Part shown: in pieces, positions 43,938 through 58,730 of the stretch | Layout: each line of letters opens with the position of its first letter | Numbering within the stretch: position 1 is the stretch's first letter | Source of the DNA: Hysterangium stoloniferum | Lineage: Eukaryota; Basidiomycota; Agaricomycetes; Hysterangiales; Hysterangiaceae | DNA length: 64,000 nt | Assembly (NCBI GenBank): GCA_015178975.1 | Contig: WHVD01000083.1 | Span: forward strand, 186,001-250,000 | Direction: 5' to 3' | Notes under the pieces: model-generated | Told to the model about the DNA's origin: nothing | Seen by the model: only the letters and a program-made list of their open reading frames with translations | Database searches by the model: none | Program-made: the position numbers and the translations under genes

Positions 43938-46900
43938 TGTGATGGGGAAGGGTAGTGACGTTGGACCAAAGTATGGAGAGTCGAGCAATTCGTGGGAAAT
44001 AGTAGGGGAGTCTGGGGTGTGACGGGGAAGGAAGAGGTCGGCGGGGGAGATTGTTTGGGTCGTGGTGGGCAACAGTGAGGCGGGGGAAACCGCAGGTTTT
44101 GAATACAGAGATGGAATAAAAAAACACTGTTATTACAGTGATTGTTGTTAGAAGGAATAAGAATGGAGAAAGAGAAAGAGTACAAGACAACACAGACACG
44201 AGACGACGGGCAGGGGTAGGATGTGTAGGAGACTTCATCAGAGGTCTTTATAAGGAACTACGTACATTTGCTGTGCACGGACTTCCTGGATTGGAAGCGA
44301 GGACATGAGGCAAGTGCCAGTGCCGGATACCCGACTTGTCGCTTAAATTGTAAGATAATCACAATAGATGACATCCAAGATCCGTTATGAATTAAACATG
44401 GAAAGCTATCTGTCTAGAGGTCTAAAGAGCCCCAGCCCAACCCCAGCTTCACAATTGTTTAACAAATTACAACCGAGCTCATGCTTATTCCCTTAATAGC
44501 AACTTTGAGTTCAGAAATCCAATCGGAAGTAGATGATCGCCTTAATTACACCAATCCCGATTCCAAGTTTGACGTCCATCTGGACACCCGAAGGCTCGGT
44601 ACTCTGCGCGTTCCTGTTGAGGAGTGCCAATTATATACTCCCATATACAAACTCGCATATCACTAATTATATGGGCAATACAGCCTCGCATGGGCCGAAG
44701 GGATCACGGGACCATACGTGAGACTTATAGGGTCCGAATGACGGGGTTCTGGTCTGCCTCGAGGCAGAGAAGAACCCCTAATTATATTGATGGTATTATT
44801 TTTATATCACGTTCGATTTAGATACTCTGAGAATATTACGGCAAAATCCCGGGATTCCATTGAGCGTATTGTGCCAATATGGTCACGCTCATTCCATATG
44901 ATTTACTCTCAAATTACCTTATGAAAGTTGTGGTGCTCGGGGATGAAGAGTATCCGCCATGGTGATAGATCCGACATGTGTGCGCCAGTGGTCGATCGTT
45001 GTCGCGTATGTGACTGCTTTGGGAATCTCCGACAATGCAACATATTCGCGTATTCTCCATTCTAGTTCAATCGATGCACATCGCAGAATACGTACACAAA
45101 ACTAGGGGAAAGCGGCAAATGGTGAGACGCTCTTGACAGCAGAGAGAATTTTCAAGATTACATGCAGACCCGTTCGCGAATACTCATTTGACGCCACATC
45201 AAAGGGAAGACTTCCTTCGGTAATCGTTCCTGAAGCCGGACACTTCATCGAGTCAGATCGGGGATAGTTAAGCTTTGCACTGCCTGATGTTCCCGATACG
45301 CGACGCGTACCCCTGGTATCCCCAACTGTCGGCAACGTAAACAACATGTGAAAGAGACACAATCGCTTTCGCACCAGACTTCTCATTTAAAAGCCCTCTC
45401 TTGGAAAATACTCTTCCTTGACTATTTCGCCTCGTAGAGAAGTACAATAGTTCTTTGTTCCGTCTTCCATCGCGCCAACGGAGCGACATCCATTACAACT
45501 TTCTTCGGGGCTCCGACGTTACATAGAACCCCCTTTGCTGAGAAAAAATGACATGTGGTCGGTGCTTACGTAGATCTGCTGTTGTGCTTTACATCAGTTA
45601 AACTGGACCGAGGTGTCTTTATATTTACACCAAACTTTCTTCACATCTAAGGCGATCCTCACTGGCAATTGATCTGGCGTAGCAATCCAATCTACAATTT
45701 TTATGTATTTAGGGCCAAGGGCAAGCATTGCCAAATCTGTGAAAACTCTGAGTCAAGATAAGGGGTGGAGGCATACGTAATATACAATTTCTGTGCTATA
45801 CATAGCTTTTAACAGGACTGGTTCACAAGACCCGGTGCCATAAGAATCCCCCCCGTCCGAGCCGGCGCCGCGTTTGACCACCCTTTTCCGTGAAAACGTC
45901 ATGTTCAAAAAACGAGAAAGAAAGTAGACCCCATGTGCTATCGGATGATCTGCTTACCGGCTCCGGATTGCTCTGACCATGATAATATTCTATTCTGTGG
46001 GGCTGGAGTGGCTGTGACGGGGAACCGCGCATGGCTGTGTTGATCCACAGCTATAATAATTCACATCCGGAATGATCGCCCTGTCTAATTTGTTTCACAT
46101 GTCCAGCATTCTAAAGTGAGATGAACTCCTAGTGACTGGCTCCCGCAGTCCACTATTAGTAGGACTGAAAATTAAAGTGTAAGGCTGATAGTCTTAAGAT
46201 AGATTCCTCCTAATGAATGACTTGCACTCCTTAGATAAATATTCTACTTAACTTCTCCTATAAAAAAATTCGATCTGACCAAAAATGTAAATCAGGAACA
46301 AGATATATCAACGCCAGTAAAAAGTTAACGATTGGTACTGATAAGTTTCGCTTCCGCACGAAGTACTTACGATCGGTAACTGAGATAAAGACTTTCCTGA
46401 GGCGAAATGCAAAACCTAACCGCCGTGGATGTCACATCGGTGGGCACCCCCCTGAACAGGGAGCTTATGCTTATTCGACGCCAAGATTCACAGGGATGCT
46501 TGGGATTTAGCAGCAGTCATTCACTTCCATTTGACTGTTATTGCATCATGCGTTTAACCTTAATTCGATATGATAGTCTAGGCCTTACGCAGTGATTGCT
46601 TCTCCAAAGTCTAGAAGTACAATCAAAAATTCTGTCTAGATTGTCATTTGAACGCTCACGTCTTTGTGGCGCCCCCAAATAACTTTCCGTAAAGCGTCTA
46701 TCATACTGTAAATTCAATCAATCCTCCGGATGGACGCTCGGCGATTGGGCACCTGAGGAAAGAAGGGGAATCTAGCTTTAAAGAGACATAACTGCTTATA
46801 GACTAGAATATTACGACAGCAACTGAGATATGAGCGTGGATACTGAGTATCACGAGGCTACCAGATTATGACATCCAATTGAAATTTTAATACCGTGCGA

Positions 46901-49526
46901 GTGTTTATCGGGACAGCGGAAGGGATATGGTTTGATTGAGCTCCTTTGAAGGAATGAGTGAATGACTACGGAAAATGAAATGAAGATCAGAAGAAACATC
47001 TGCCAAAATACAAAAGGACCATGATATGCTAGCGCTTTAGAATAATTTCCAAAATCTTGACCGCTGTCAATACTATAAATGGTTTCTAAACACTCAAAAC
47101 TCGAATCCTAAACTCGCTGGAAGTTTAGGAGGACATAGTGTTATAACTCATAAATGTAAGATCGAATCTGACACATCAGCGGGAAGAAAAAAAAGTCACT
47201 CATGGCAATTAATTAAATTAAGCCTAACGCACTCCGACTTGTTCTATACATAGGGCAGTCCATCTTTGACACGGCTGGAAAAATATCCAAGAAACTGAAG
47301 TACCACATAATGAAAGATATTATAAAATGGTTTACATACTCTCCACGAATCGATTTCAGATAGAGAGCGGGGGAAACCACCGAGGCATCAGATTACTACT
47401 CCTAACTTGTGGACCTCTTTGAAGCCATGTCAAAAACGTTGACACCCCACCTGTGTAATACCTGCGGTCTACGACAAAGTTGTAAAGGGGCGATGCTTGT
47501 GAGTCAAGAGGACATGGTAAAAGTGTTTAATAGTGATTTGCTATCTTGTTCTCTCAAAGGCGCTTTCACACCATTAGGGACATTTCTCGGAGAAGGACTG
47601 ATCATTCATCAAATATATTAACTCATTCCATTTCTGAAAAGGATGTAAAGGGTGATTAATATGATTAACATTGAAGAGGCCCTCAGAACACTATAGACCG
47701 CGCTGGCTTGCATCATCGAAGGCGGCGCCCCTTCTCCCTCATCTCATCTTTCCGTCTTGAAATAGAATCGAAGAGTATTGAGTCTTCTCAGGAAAATTCG
47801 AGAGAGAGGGGCTACAATATTTAGAAAATTACATCGCACTGCTTGGCTATCTTTCTAAAAAAAACTGCCGCCGGCACAGCTAAATAACACGTTAAATCCC
47901 GAGTTGAGTTCAAGTCTCCCAAATATCACTCCTGCCTTTACATTACCGGGACAGCACACAACTTGCTTTTAATTCGAAGTGGGAAAGCGTGATATGAAAT
48001 AGATATCCTGCCTAGAAATTATTAGATCTCCGGGGGCCACGCCTAACTCGTTGATTCCATTTCATGATTACCGCTTCGGATTAGCACACGGGCAGTCTTT
48101 GATGACAAGTGTACGGTACATTATTGGACAATCGATTGCTTCACTGGCCTAGACAGGCGCTCTCTGAGCGAGGGGATTTGCTGGTACCCTTGTTCCCATG
48201 GTATTTAGTTGACCAACTAGACGCATGGACAGGCGGTTGGTTGTATCTTTCGCTAATGAAACATCAGTAGTTTATGTCACCCCCGCATGCCATTACTGGG
48301 GCTTTAAGTTGGATGAAGTGACAACCATTGTTCTAGCTGACCTGATCCTGCTCTTAGCTGCATGTTGTTGCATTGTGCGCTACTTGTTCATTACGCTTAC
48401 GTGCGTCCGCTCAACTCGAGTCCTATATCAGATCTTGGCATGTATTTGTACAGCTTGCTGGTGCAAGTTCCAACAGCTGCGTAGAGTAGTACAATTGTGG
48501 TCATTAGCGATATTCCATTCCGCGATTTAACCTCCAAGGTTTATTCAAGGTTTCAATTTATCGGGACTTTCCAAAATCAACGGCATTGAAGTGAGTAAGC
48601 GAGTCCGAAGTGTTTTGCCCTTTTATGTAGCCACTCTATGCAGGTGTCAAGTACATTCTTTACTCAATGAACACAACTGACGATCTGTTTTCTCGATACT
48701 CACCAGCCCTCCCCGCAAACAACTGCATATTGACTTTCGTACCCCGCATCGATCGTCTGTGTAGGCTCCCTGTGTTTAGTGTGAGGTTGCTGTTAGTAGT
48801 AATACTTCCTGATGTATTACGATTAGCCGACCGAAATTCTACCGTCTTCCAATGTGCCAATCTAGTGCTGAACATGGAGAAATATCGCAGGCACTCCTAC
48901 CATCGTAGTTTCTTATCGTCCCAGACTAGATGTCACTATCAGATTGTACTCGCGAGAGGCCGAGTGATAACACTGTCACAATCTAAGAGTGATACAGATG
49001 ATCACCGCCTTCAAACTTGAGTTAAAGAAGTTCGCTTCATGCGATCGAACTGCGGGGTTCGCTAAGCTCTAATAGATATAAACAGTTTTAAAAAAATGCG
49101 GGGGTCAAAAAGTAATTATTCTGATGATCTGAAGCAGCCTGGCATTGTGGCGCACGCACACTCAGGTCATAGAAGCCAGGTCATAGTAAGCCAGAGGAAT
49201 TCGAAGGGCAGAAGCATGTAATTATTACTAATCAATCGATATCATCGACGTTGCAACGAGTTTCACTCGCTGCTCGCTATGCCAGACAAAGGCACACAAT
49301 GAGTGAGATTGCTTATCAGGCAAGTAGAACCTTTGTTCGCAAGCGGTTTACATAGGTGCCAGGGTCTGCTGTCACAACTGTAGATCATATGTCAATGCGG
49401 GGATCGGAAGGTTGGTTCAAACACAATACAATGTCGTGGATTGGCTGTTTGGAGAATCTAATACAAAACACATCAGAAAGTAGACCTAACACAAACACAA
49501 GAAGTCAATGTCGCCGATGGTTTATT
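43938..49526. other. Long gene-poor region
   Basis: The first 300 bases are the bHLH promoter and 5' UTR. The rest (44.3-49.5 kb) has short random-looking frames in all directions and no transposon protein, tRNA or rRNA that could be recognised. A TGTAAGGCTGATA box near 46178 resembles the terminal box of the gypsy A LTR and may be a relic. Confidence 0.45.
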
Positions 49527-52500
49527 CTATATGGAGTTGCGTCGCAGAGTCCTTCCTCTCTTTCTGCTAACCTTCACGTCCTTTATCTCACCTGCTTCTT
49601 CATATACAGACGGTAATTTGCCTTCTTCATCCCACTTTTCTAATTTATCTATGGTAGCCTGATACCCTTTCTCTTGGATTTCTTCGAACTTTCCGAACTG
49701 CATTGTGCCATACTGATGGGTCGTTAACAAGCGGAATGCGGAACGGGGTTAAGATGACGGACCTCTTGAACAGGCATCGCCAAGTATAGACACCCTTTGA
49801 AGACCTTCGCTTCCTCGAGGGTCTTAACGCTCGAGACGCTGGATCAAGGACCGTTTGTCATAAGCGTACGGCTACTTAATAGCAGCACGTGACACTCACT
49901 ATGCCAGCCGACTCTGAATTTCAGTGATAGCGGGTATATTTCGCGTAGAGGAGAACGGATTCCATCGGTTAACAAGAATCCACCAACCTGAGACTGTATC
50001 ACCGAAGTTTCTGGGAGAGTTGTCATCAAGCTATGTGAAAACGAATTCATGGTCAAAACCAGAGAAGCTCCGGCGTAGTGAATTGCCTACAGATCCGACG
50101 TCGATGGCAATCACTGCACTCGCGCCAAGTGAGAACATCGTTGCGACCTGACGGATATTGATTAAAACGGAAATCCATTGGCTGAGGGTGACTTACAGGA
50201 AGATTATCAACTAAAAGTGTTAGTAAGTTTATGGTTTGAAAAGCGGTAAAACACTTACTATAACCACCATCTACCAACATCCCACCGTTATCACCGCAGA
50301 GTGGAGGCACCAAGCCTGCCAAAGTCATCGACGCTCCTAGAAGTCAAGCATCAATATCCGAACGAAGGCAAAACTCAATCAATTGCGTACGAATGAAACG
50401 CCAGGCATACCCCGTTTCATGAACTTCCATGCGGGACGTGAGGATATTCGAGGTGTTGCAAAAGTAAGGTAACCACATGTCCTCAATGTGCAAACCATAA
50501 AAGGCCTACGGAAGGGGAATTAGTGATATACTATTATGTAATAAACCAACATACCTTATATATTCCCCTATTAAGCTCGTGACCCTGAAAACGGCGTGTA
50601 AAAGGAGTGCATCTGAAACAAGAATGCTTAGACAAACCGTCGTATAGGCCACGACTGGCCAGGTTATGTCCGAAAGCACACGCCATATATTCGATATCCT
50701 AGCACTAAATTGCTTTGCACGCCCTGCGCTAGCTATGAGATCGACATCACGTGCGTACAGCCCTCCAACGAATGCGCCGATACTCGTGCCTATACGAGAT
50801 ATGAGTTACGGACTGAGTGCACAACTGCACAATCGTAAATCATACCTCCCACGTAGTCTATAGGTATATTGAATTCTTCCAAAGCCCGAAGAGCACCCTA
50901 TAGAGTGTATAAAGAAAAACAACAGTCAGAAAAGTAAAACATGCTAACCAGATGAGCAATTCCTCTCGCTCCGCCTCCTCCCAAAACGACACCTACAGAC
51001 TTCCCGCATAGTCTCCGCGCCAACCTCGCAAAATCACTCGCATACTCCGCTCTCCGTGGATGTGGAGTTGTATTAGAGCGACGATACCTTTGGAGACCAC
51101 TTTGCACTCTTGACTTCAAGATTTTCAGTGCAGTCACCGCAGCGGGGTCATGTCTTGGCCCAGGAGTGACAATAGGCATCGTCCTGCTCATCTGTGCCAA
51201 ATGAAGAATGATTTAGATGAGAATATTCCAAAGCAAGCAAACGATCAACATACTGAAAGTTCTACATGGAGATGTGCATGCACCCAAGGGCGAATCTGAC
51301 GAGAAAATATCCTTAAGTATCTCTATACCATTACAACCATCATCCCCATATTGAACTTACCTTCAACCACTCCCGGGTTGATCCTGGAATAACATTACGT
51401 TCTGGATGTAGTAATACAAGCTCCTTCCTTGCTGTTGACTTCATGGATAGGAGCAAGCGTTCATACTCCCCCAAATTTGGATCGTCGCCCATCCCGACCA
51501 CCATAACATAATCAGCCTATATGTCATGCAGTAAGTTCAGATAACGGTCAATGCAATTCAACTCAACCCCACCTGTCGTATACACGTTTGTGTCCATGGC
51601 GAATTAACAGGAGAATCTGCAATATATAGAACAATTCTATATCTCTGCTCGAGATCAGCAAGCCACCCGGCCACCTTTAGCTTGCCCATACGAGTGAACG
51701 CGTGATGGCCTAGATGATGAGTGACCGATGCATGATTCAGAGAGGATGTGGGAGCGCCAATTTCCTCCAATGCTGCGTGGAGTTTCTTCGCGAAGGTCTC
51801 GATCGGGACGTATCGTGTGGCAGGAAGAACGGCTACGGTCTTCAAGTTGAAGTTGTTACGTGCGAGTTCGCTTGATCGTAGGGTGGAAGTTGGTTGCAGG
51901 GATGATGCCATCTTTGTACGTACGCCGGAGGCGATTTTGCGTAATAGTCTGGAAAATAATTCAGTACCTTGTGTTTCAAAACTGGATTCCATGGTAACGT
52001 TATGCTCACTGGACGGTTGTTTGTGGATTTCTGAAGGAATTTGCCAAAGTCAATAATATGAGAAGGGGGCTTGAAAAAATGCCCGCTACTCGCCTGACAG
52101 AAATAGCATTAAACAACGTCAACGGCATCCTTGCCAACTCCGTATCACGAATAGCGTGTAAAGTTGTAGTCCGCTCTGAATTCGTAATGACGTCAAGCTC
52201 TCCAACTGTATCCCCCTGCCCATATTCTGATACTATATCAACACCACCTCCATCTCTATCCAAAAAAGCTCGCAATCGACCGTTAAGCACGATGTAGAAA
52301 CTATCACTGTCATCACCTGGACGCCAGAGGACTTGCCCGGCGGTGACTTGCATCCAATCTAGAGAAGCATCGATGTGAAGAACTAGGAGAGGGCAGAAAA
52401 ATCAATACTTTGAAAACAATATGAAGAATAGACAAAAGGGCCAAATACCGAGTGGTGATAAGAGTGAGATGAGCCGTTTAGCAAGAGTCAATAACACAAT

Positions 52501-55500
52501 TGGTCTTTTCTCCAACACACGCTCCAAAGCAGACGAAGGCAAAAATCCAACATATGTATCGGTCTTGGCCTGAATATCGACATACGACGCTGTCCCAGTT
52601 AACGAGGCTGTTCAATTAGATATATCAGTATCCCTTGTCTTACTCGTAAAAGAGGTTGAATAAGTACCCAAATAACCAGCAATACCACCAGGCCTAACAG
52701 TAAACAAATGCTTATGACTCTTCGCATGCTTGATCGAAGGCAGTGAACTAGGAGCATCGTGAGCATCAAAGTAATCGCCCATTTGTGAGTATGCTGAATT
52801 GTCAGATCTAGCATGTGAGGACTTCGCGCTCTCTTTGGCTTCATTCCTTTCTCTGTCTCTGTCTTTGTCCTTGTCTTTGGACTGATCGTCCGAGGGCATT
52901 GAGACGTCTAATAGGCCGTCTATGACGTAAAATAAGCCTTATCGTAGAAACCCCATTGTTTAGCAAATTTTGAATGAGGAGAAAAGGAATAAACTGGAGC
53001 AGACCTGCATTTCGTTCCCCAGCATTGACCAACATACTCCCTGCATCGAACGATAAAATCTCAATCTGATTATCGAGACCCAATAGAGATTGATCCCCTG
53101 ATAGCGACGCCGAAGTACTGCTCGCGTCATCGCCCGTGCCAGTCTCCAACTCTAGCATCGAAAGACTACCAAACGAAGAATTAAATATATTCGGTAGGCC
53201 ACTCCCGCCCCGTCCAGTTTCGGAAGGCGACGACGGGAACGGGTCAGTACCAGCATCGGCCCCAGCGCCACCAGTGGCGGCAGTAGTCGCATCAGGGGAA
53301 TCATCCCCAGGCGGCTGAACCAATCCAATCGATTTCGCAATACACAACATAACCTCCCCCCTCAAATCAAAATCACCAGGATTCAAGCGTGAGTCCATAT
53401 TAGTACCGATATTGATATTCGTTCCGCCAAACCTCGTCCCAGAATGTGATCGTCGGTGGGTTTTCTGCCCAGCCTTGTCGTTGTTGTGAGTGGTACTCGA
53501 ACTTGCATTATTGCCCATATTCCTACTTCGGTCTCTGCCCGCATCTGAGGGATGGAGCTGGTCAGATACACTACCAGGCATGCCATGTAAATCGCCAGGA
53601 TTGACGTTCTTCACGTTGATAGTTCGAGAATCCAACGATGGCGCTTGTAAGTCTTGGAAGCTCTGCGGGGGGCTTACTGTTACGGCCACTTCAGGGAGTA
53701 TATTCGGCACCGGTTTGGGTGTTTTGACACTCGTGCTTCGAGACATGAGACCGGTGGGGGTGTACGACTGTGAGAGGTAGCCTAGAGTTCCATCGAGGTC
53801 CGGTCCTTCTGTTTCTAAATCAGTTAAGACGAGTGGGGCGGTAGGAACGCTGGCGAAGCGGGATCTCAGGGCCTGAAGACCTCCACCTGGAAGAGTTTGG
53901 AGGTGTGGATGTCCTGGGTCAGTAAAAAGATAAAAGAAGGGTAGGGTGTTGAATTTTACCTTCATAGAAAGTAGGTGAAAGTGGATGAAAAGCAATGTCG
54001 TTAATTAGTTTTTCAGTCCTTAGCAACTCGCTCGTAAGACCAAGATATCGATGAGCAGCATTGAACGTAACTCGTGCAAATCGAGTTAGAATGACTGAGA
54101 TGACAATGTAAGTAAAGGCAAGTATCAGATCATTACTAGCAGACCATTCTTTTACCTTGCACAATATGGGCCGATGCTTTCGGAAATTTCTTCGTAAGAC
54201 GCCTAAACGCCTCGGCAGGTATAACGGCCAAAGTAGTATCTTGAGTCGCCCGAGCAACAGAAGCTGTTAGTTGAGTAGTTTGAGACCGTTGAGTAGTAAG
54301 GCGTCCTGATCTACTTGTGTATGGTCTGCTGGGGTTTGGCGTTAAAGGCGGCGATGACGCCGAGTCCTGAGTGTGTATAAAATGAAATGAATTAATACTT
54401 GAGGAGCGAGCGGCTAATTGAATTAATTAAATTGTCATGTGCTTACCTCGGGAAGAATAACAGTCGAATTCGACGAAGATATAGAGTGCGAGCGTGACGA
54501 CCTTGCAAAACGCCTAACAGTGCCACTTTGATCTCTCTCCACCGACACTTCCGAGCGACGATTGGACGAAGTTATGGAACGGCCTCGTCCTCGAGTACTA
54601 CCACTACTGCTATTGGTTCTCTCAATATCAACGACAGCGTCTTGCCAGCTTATCTTCACATCCTCAGTGAATAGACTCAGGATAGTGAACAGACTGGATA
54701 ATGTACCACCACTCCCGACTTCGTTGAGAAGTTGATACCCGTTCATGTCTTCCTCGTCCCATTGAACGAAGTCTGGGACGGGAGGCCGACCTGTCTGGGC
54801 ATAGACTTGGACCGTACCGTCTATGACACAATAAAAGCTTTTATCTTGGTCGAGATATAGGCTGTCCCCTGCGATTAATCTGCGTGTTTGGAGGTGTCGT
54901 GCGAGTTCATGGAAAACCTATTACAAAATATCTCAACCAGTCCACATGGTAGAACTTCACCACAATTACAGGTTTCTCCAAAAATCCAAAGACCCGAATG
55001 GCTTGTAAAAATTCATCCAAGTAGTTATGAAACATAGTTGGTGGTACGTCATCAGAATGTACATCTGGATGAAGCTCCTTCGCATCAGGTTTTGTGAGAG
55101 GCGGCTCTCGCAGAACCTCATAGTCATTCAGATATCTAAAATGAACAATTTAACGTAATATACTCTTTGACGTTTAGTAACACGTAAAGCACACCTTATT
55201 CGGATGACAAACGCGACAAGCATACTCGCAAGCGCAAAAATTACGGCAAGTGAAGAAAAACTCAGCTTTATAAGTAATTCAGAAATATGTCCCGCCCCAA
55301 GGAAGGATGTAACTCAATAAAGACGTACAGTAAATGTCAATGAGTAAGACAAAACGTTATATAAAAAACGAGGTATCGAAATCGTAGCAAAGGCAATGAG
55401 TGCACGTCCCCATGAAAGCAGCCATACTGTCACATAAAACGATCAGATAACTTCAAGTCTAATTCAATCAACAACAATTCACATATAACCCAAAAACAAG

Positions 55501-55540
55501 CAGCAATAAGTGAAACCAAAGGATGTGGTTCATGCTCCAT
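49527..55540 (-). CDS. NTE1: Lysophospholipase NTE1 (patatin-like, cyclic-nucleotide-binding-like domains), many exons
   Basis: ATG 55540 ([16 protein letters not shown]), stop 49527. The N-terminus has two hydrophobic segments ([32 protein letters not shown]) that anchor NTE1 in the ER. Then [10 protein letters not shown], the signature [22 protein letters not shown], and the first cNMP-binding-like domain ([26 protein letters not shown]). A long Ser-rich linker follows (54.7-52.7 kb), then the second cNMP-like domain ([25 protein letters not shown], 52.35-52.1 kb). The catalytic patatin domain has [15 protein letters not shown] (about 51.0 kb), nucleophile GTSIGAF (about 50.78 kb) and Asp in MLVDGGY (about 50.28 kb). 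The end ([19 protein letters not shown]) is typical. The enzyme deacylates phosphatidylcholine to glycerophosphocholine. It looks complete and intact; exact exon borders were not all fixed. Confidence 0.92.
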
Positions 55541-58500
55541 GATAGCAAAAGCGAGCTGGAGTCAGGAAGCAACGGGCAGGGCAGATAACAGACAGGAGTT
55601 ACTCAGTTTTCATTGTGCGATGTGACGTAGTTTCACGTGACGCATTTGTGGCTCACGTAATCGAACCACTGAAACAAGCCGCCCGTTCAACTACGTTTGG
55701 TGAAAGTCCAACAGTCTACGGTCGGCATAACGGAGTTGCCTTTTGTAACGATGGGTCTCCGGCTGTAAGAAGTAACTGAGTATATGCGTCAAGAGCCACT
55801 GACTTAAGAGTGGTTCGTGTGTGAGCTGGAGGTACTTACACTCAGTACTGAGTTATTTTTTGCTCGACATCTGCTGGACTTCGTGAGTGATGCAGCTAAT
55901 GCTGAAGTCTAATGCGACGTGTCTGAGTTAGAAAGTTTTCTCGCTCTATTTCATCGAGACTGAGGTTAGTTATTATTTATCAAATAATGGTCCATTAACT
56001 AGTTACCGGTATTTTCTTAGAGTATTGTACTAGGTTCACATTACAACGGTTAAGTTGCCATGTTAAAAGGTCACTGCGCTTACGTTGAATATTTTCAATT
56101 GTGCCCCTAGTGAACGTGTCATTCCTCTTCGCTCGCGTCCGAGTTTCAGTCGCATAGTCCCTTATTGCTTTTTCAACAAGGCTTTCGTCACATACCTCAT
56201 ACGAACCATTCCTCTATGAACTGTTCCATTTTATCAGAAAATGATATGTAACGTTAAGCCTTAAATTTAAGGAGCTAAGGAGGTAGGAGGCACCTGGACC
56301 GGTGCATTTTCTGAAATCGTACCCCTCGCCCCTTATCCGCCCCTACCATTGGTGCTGCCATGACACCTCCTTTGTGTAGGATTTCCTCCTCATCTCTTCG
56401 GTCTTGCCTCCATTTATCTTCATAATATCTGAGCCATGGCCCCAGAGACTGTGGCTTCCCGAACGACGCCCCATTGTGTTTCTCAAGGAGAGGTAAGTCT
56501 CGGGGAGCGTGTCTTATATAGATTTGTGGCAAACGAGTTTTCTAGGTGTCGAAATGGTTTATGACCCCGCCTACACAGCCGTGTCCTCCTGGGGGCGAAA
56601 AATATTATGAGGATGTTCCAGCATGCCATCTTACTGGTTCAGCCGTAAGTCGTAACTATTCGATTGTACATTGTATCTCAGCTTATAAAGACATCGCTAT
56701 TCCAAAAGACATTCTACAACTCTATGGGTAGTCCTGTATGCTCAACTTGTGGGTCTACGGTCTGTGACGGTCGTGTCTGCTCAGTATGTGTCACTCCCGA
56801 TTGAAAATATCAACTTTCGCTGAGTCGAGTCTTATTATTCACTGTAGAGTTTGGATTTTTCAGTGCCCCCCTTAGGCACTGTCAGTAATGTCCCTTATTA
56901 ATATGATATCTTTCTCAGCGCTCCTTTAGTCTTATCCATGGTACTATTTTCTCAGTCCTTCCATTCTTTCGTATCATGTGAGTATCATCCATGGCCGTAT
57001 TATTTATTTTTCACAGACATAACGACATCAATCATATCTAGCCCGCCCGCTTAACATGCCCAATTATATACAATGATCCTTTCCTCACAATGCTCCACAC
57101 CCGCTGTCGCGAATTTATGACTGAGATAGAAAGAATCGAGACACTATGGGTTCAATTCGGGGACTACAATATGGTTATAAAACTCTTGAGAATTTTGGGG
57201 ACGTATCGTGACTATCTGCATCATTCGGCGAGGGGGTACCCCGCTTTTGTTGATAGCGGTGTGCATCTTTTGTTAGACTGGATAGGTGAGAGTACTTGAA
57301 AAATGCTGGGTTAACAATTATGAACCTGTCTTTTAGATTGGGGGTACGAGGGTTTAATGGTGTTATTCCCTCCACCTCCCACATCATGATGCGGCCTCGT
57401 TTGGATTGGTGGGACTCAAGAACACAAGTTAGGCATCACGCCATGCCGACCATACCTTCCATGAGTATGCTAGACGAATCGAGTTGATACACTGCACCAA
57501 GGTTGTGACTTTCTGACTGACTGTATGGCTCACAATTCCTTGTGTGAGGCAAGACATTGCGGCATGCACGGTACTGAAAATATCTTCTAGTGTTATCTTT
57601 CCCCCAAGATACGTAATTTAGAATCTCCGTAGCAACATGTATCTATAGTAGGTCTTATTTATGGCTTTGGTTCTGTTCACCATAATATAGTCGTATGAGT
57701 GTGTCTCCATCCCTCTCCACACTACCAGTATCACCATAATATTTCCATATGCTGACATCACAACCTGCACTTTGTATTATAAGAATAACGGCTATAAATA
57801 TGAAGGGTACACTAGCAAGTTCTCGTCGTGTTTCTTAAACTGATGAGGAAGTTTCCATCACTTTGTCTACCAGTACCTTCCTGTTTTCTCGTCCTAAGTA
57901 TGCTATTTCGTTGTTATTGAACTCATTGGTCTACACTAGTGCTTGTTATGAGCTCTGTTAAGTTTACTAGGCCATACCCTTAGTTGAGCACTCTGCTGAT
58001 TGTTGATCTTCAACTTCTGATTTTCCATGACCTACTCAGAACCAGAAACGTTGATCCCCTCCGTGAATTTGTAGTAATTTACTAATCTTTGTTCACGACA
58101 TCTTCATCTCAGTATCAAGTGTCTCTCTTGTACGAATTTGGGGAGGGGGTAGTACATAAGGTTGAAGCCAAAGTCCCCTCTCCACCCCTTTAAGTGCAGT
58201 AACTTCACCCTTTAAGATAATTATATACATAATAGTCTATGCGCCCCTGTCTACCTTGTACTGAAAGTTTGTAATTATGAGGAGAGATAATAATGCTTTC
58301 CCCTAACTATGAACGCATTTATAATAAACTGACAATAGATATTTCTTGTACTGAAGTGTTACCCCAGAAGCAAAAGATGCACATATCTATCCACTCTTAT
58401 ATCTTCCTGCGCTGGACCTGGCTTACATAGACTTAAGTAAGGGCCGTTTCTTTCAAGAAAGTCATCCAGACATATATTCTCTCAGACACAGCGTCTTAGT

Positions 58501-58730
58501 ACCGGTGCGATTTCGACGAGGTAATATTGTCAAGTATCTTCGGTTGTACAATATAAGGCCAAGTAAAACCCAGTTATATATTTACGCAGTACCCAAGTCT
58601 CTGAATGTCTTTCGTTATCTCTGGCCGGAGGTCCAACGGTTTATCGGAATTGAGATTTTATAACAAAAAAAGAAAGAAGTGTTGCCCATGTCTAGCTGGC
58701 ACGCAAGTTCAGAGTATGTCGTCGTTCAAG
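55541..58730. other. Gene-poor region upstream of NTE1
   Basis: Contains the NTE1 promoter and the far end of the F-box 3' UTR. Short frames at 56275-56532 (-) and 57090-57299 (+) have no recognised family. Near 58150-58175 there is an isolated copy of the ACATAAG-x-TTGAAGCCAA motif seen in the D/E-type LTRs, so some of this is probably decayed LTR. Confidence 0.45.

Noticed and set aside
47409..48530. Two plus-strand frames (70 and 101 codons), the second hydrophobic and Cys-rich
   Set aside because: No signal, family or splice partner; typical of chance frames in this gene-poor region.
56275..56532. Minus-strand 85-codon frame
   Set aside because: Ordinary composition but no recognisable domain, promoter context or continuation.
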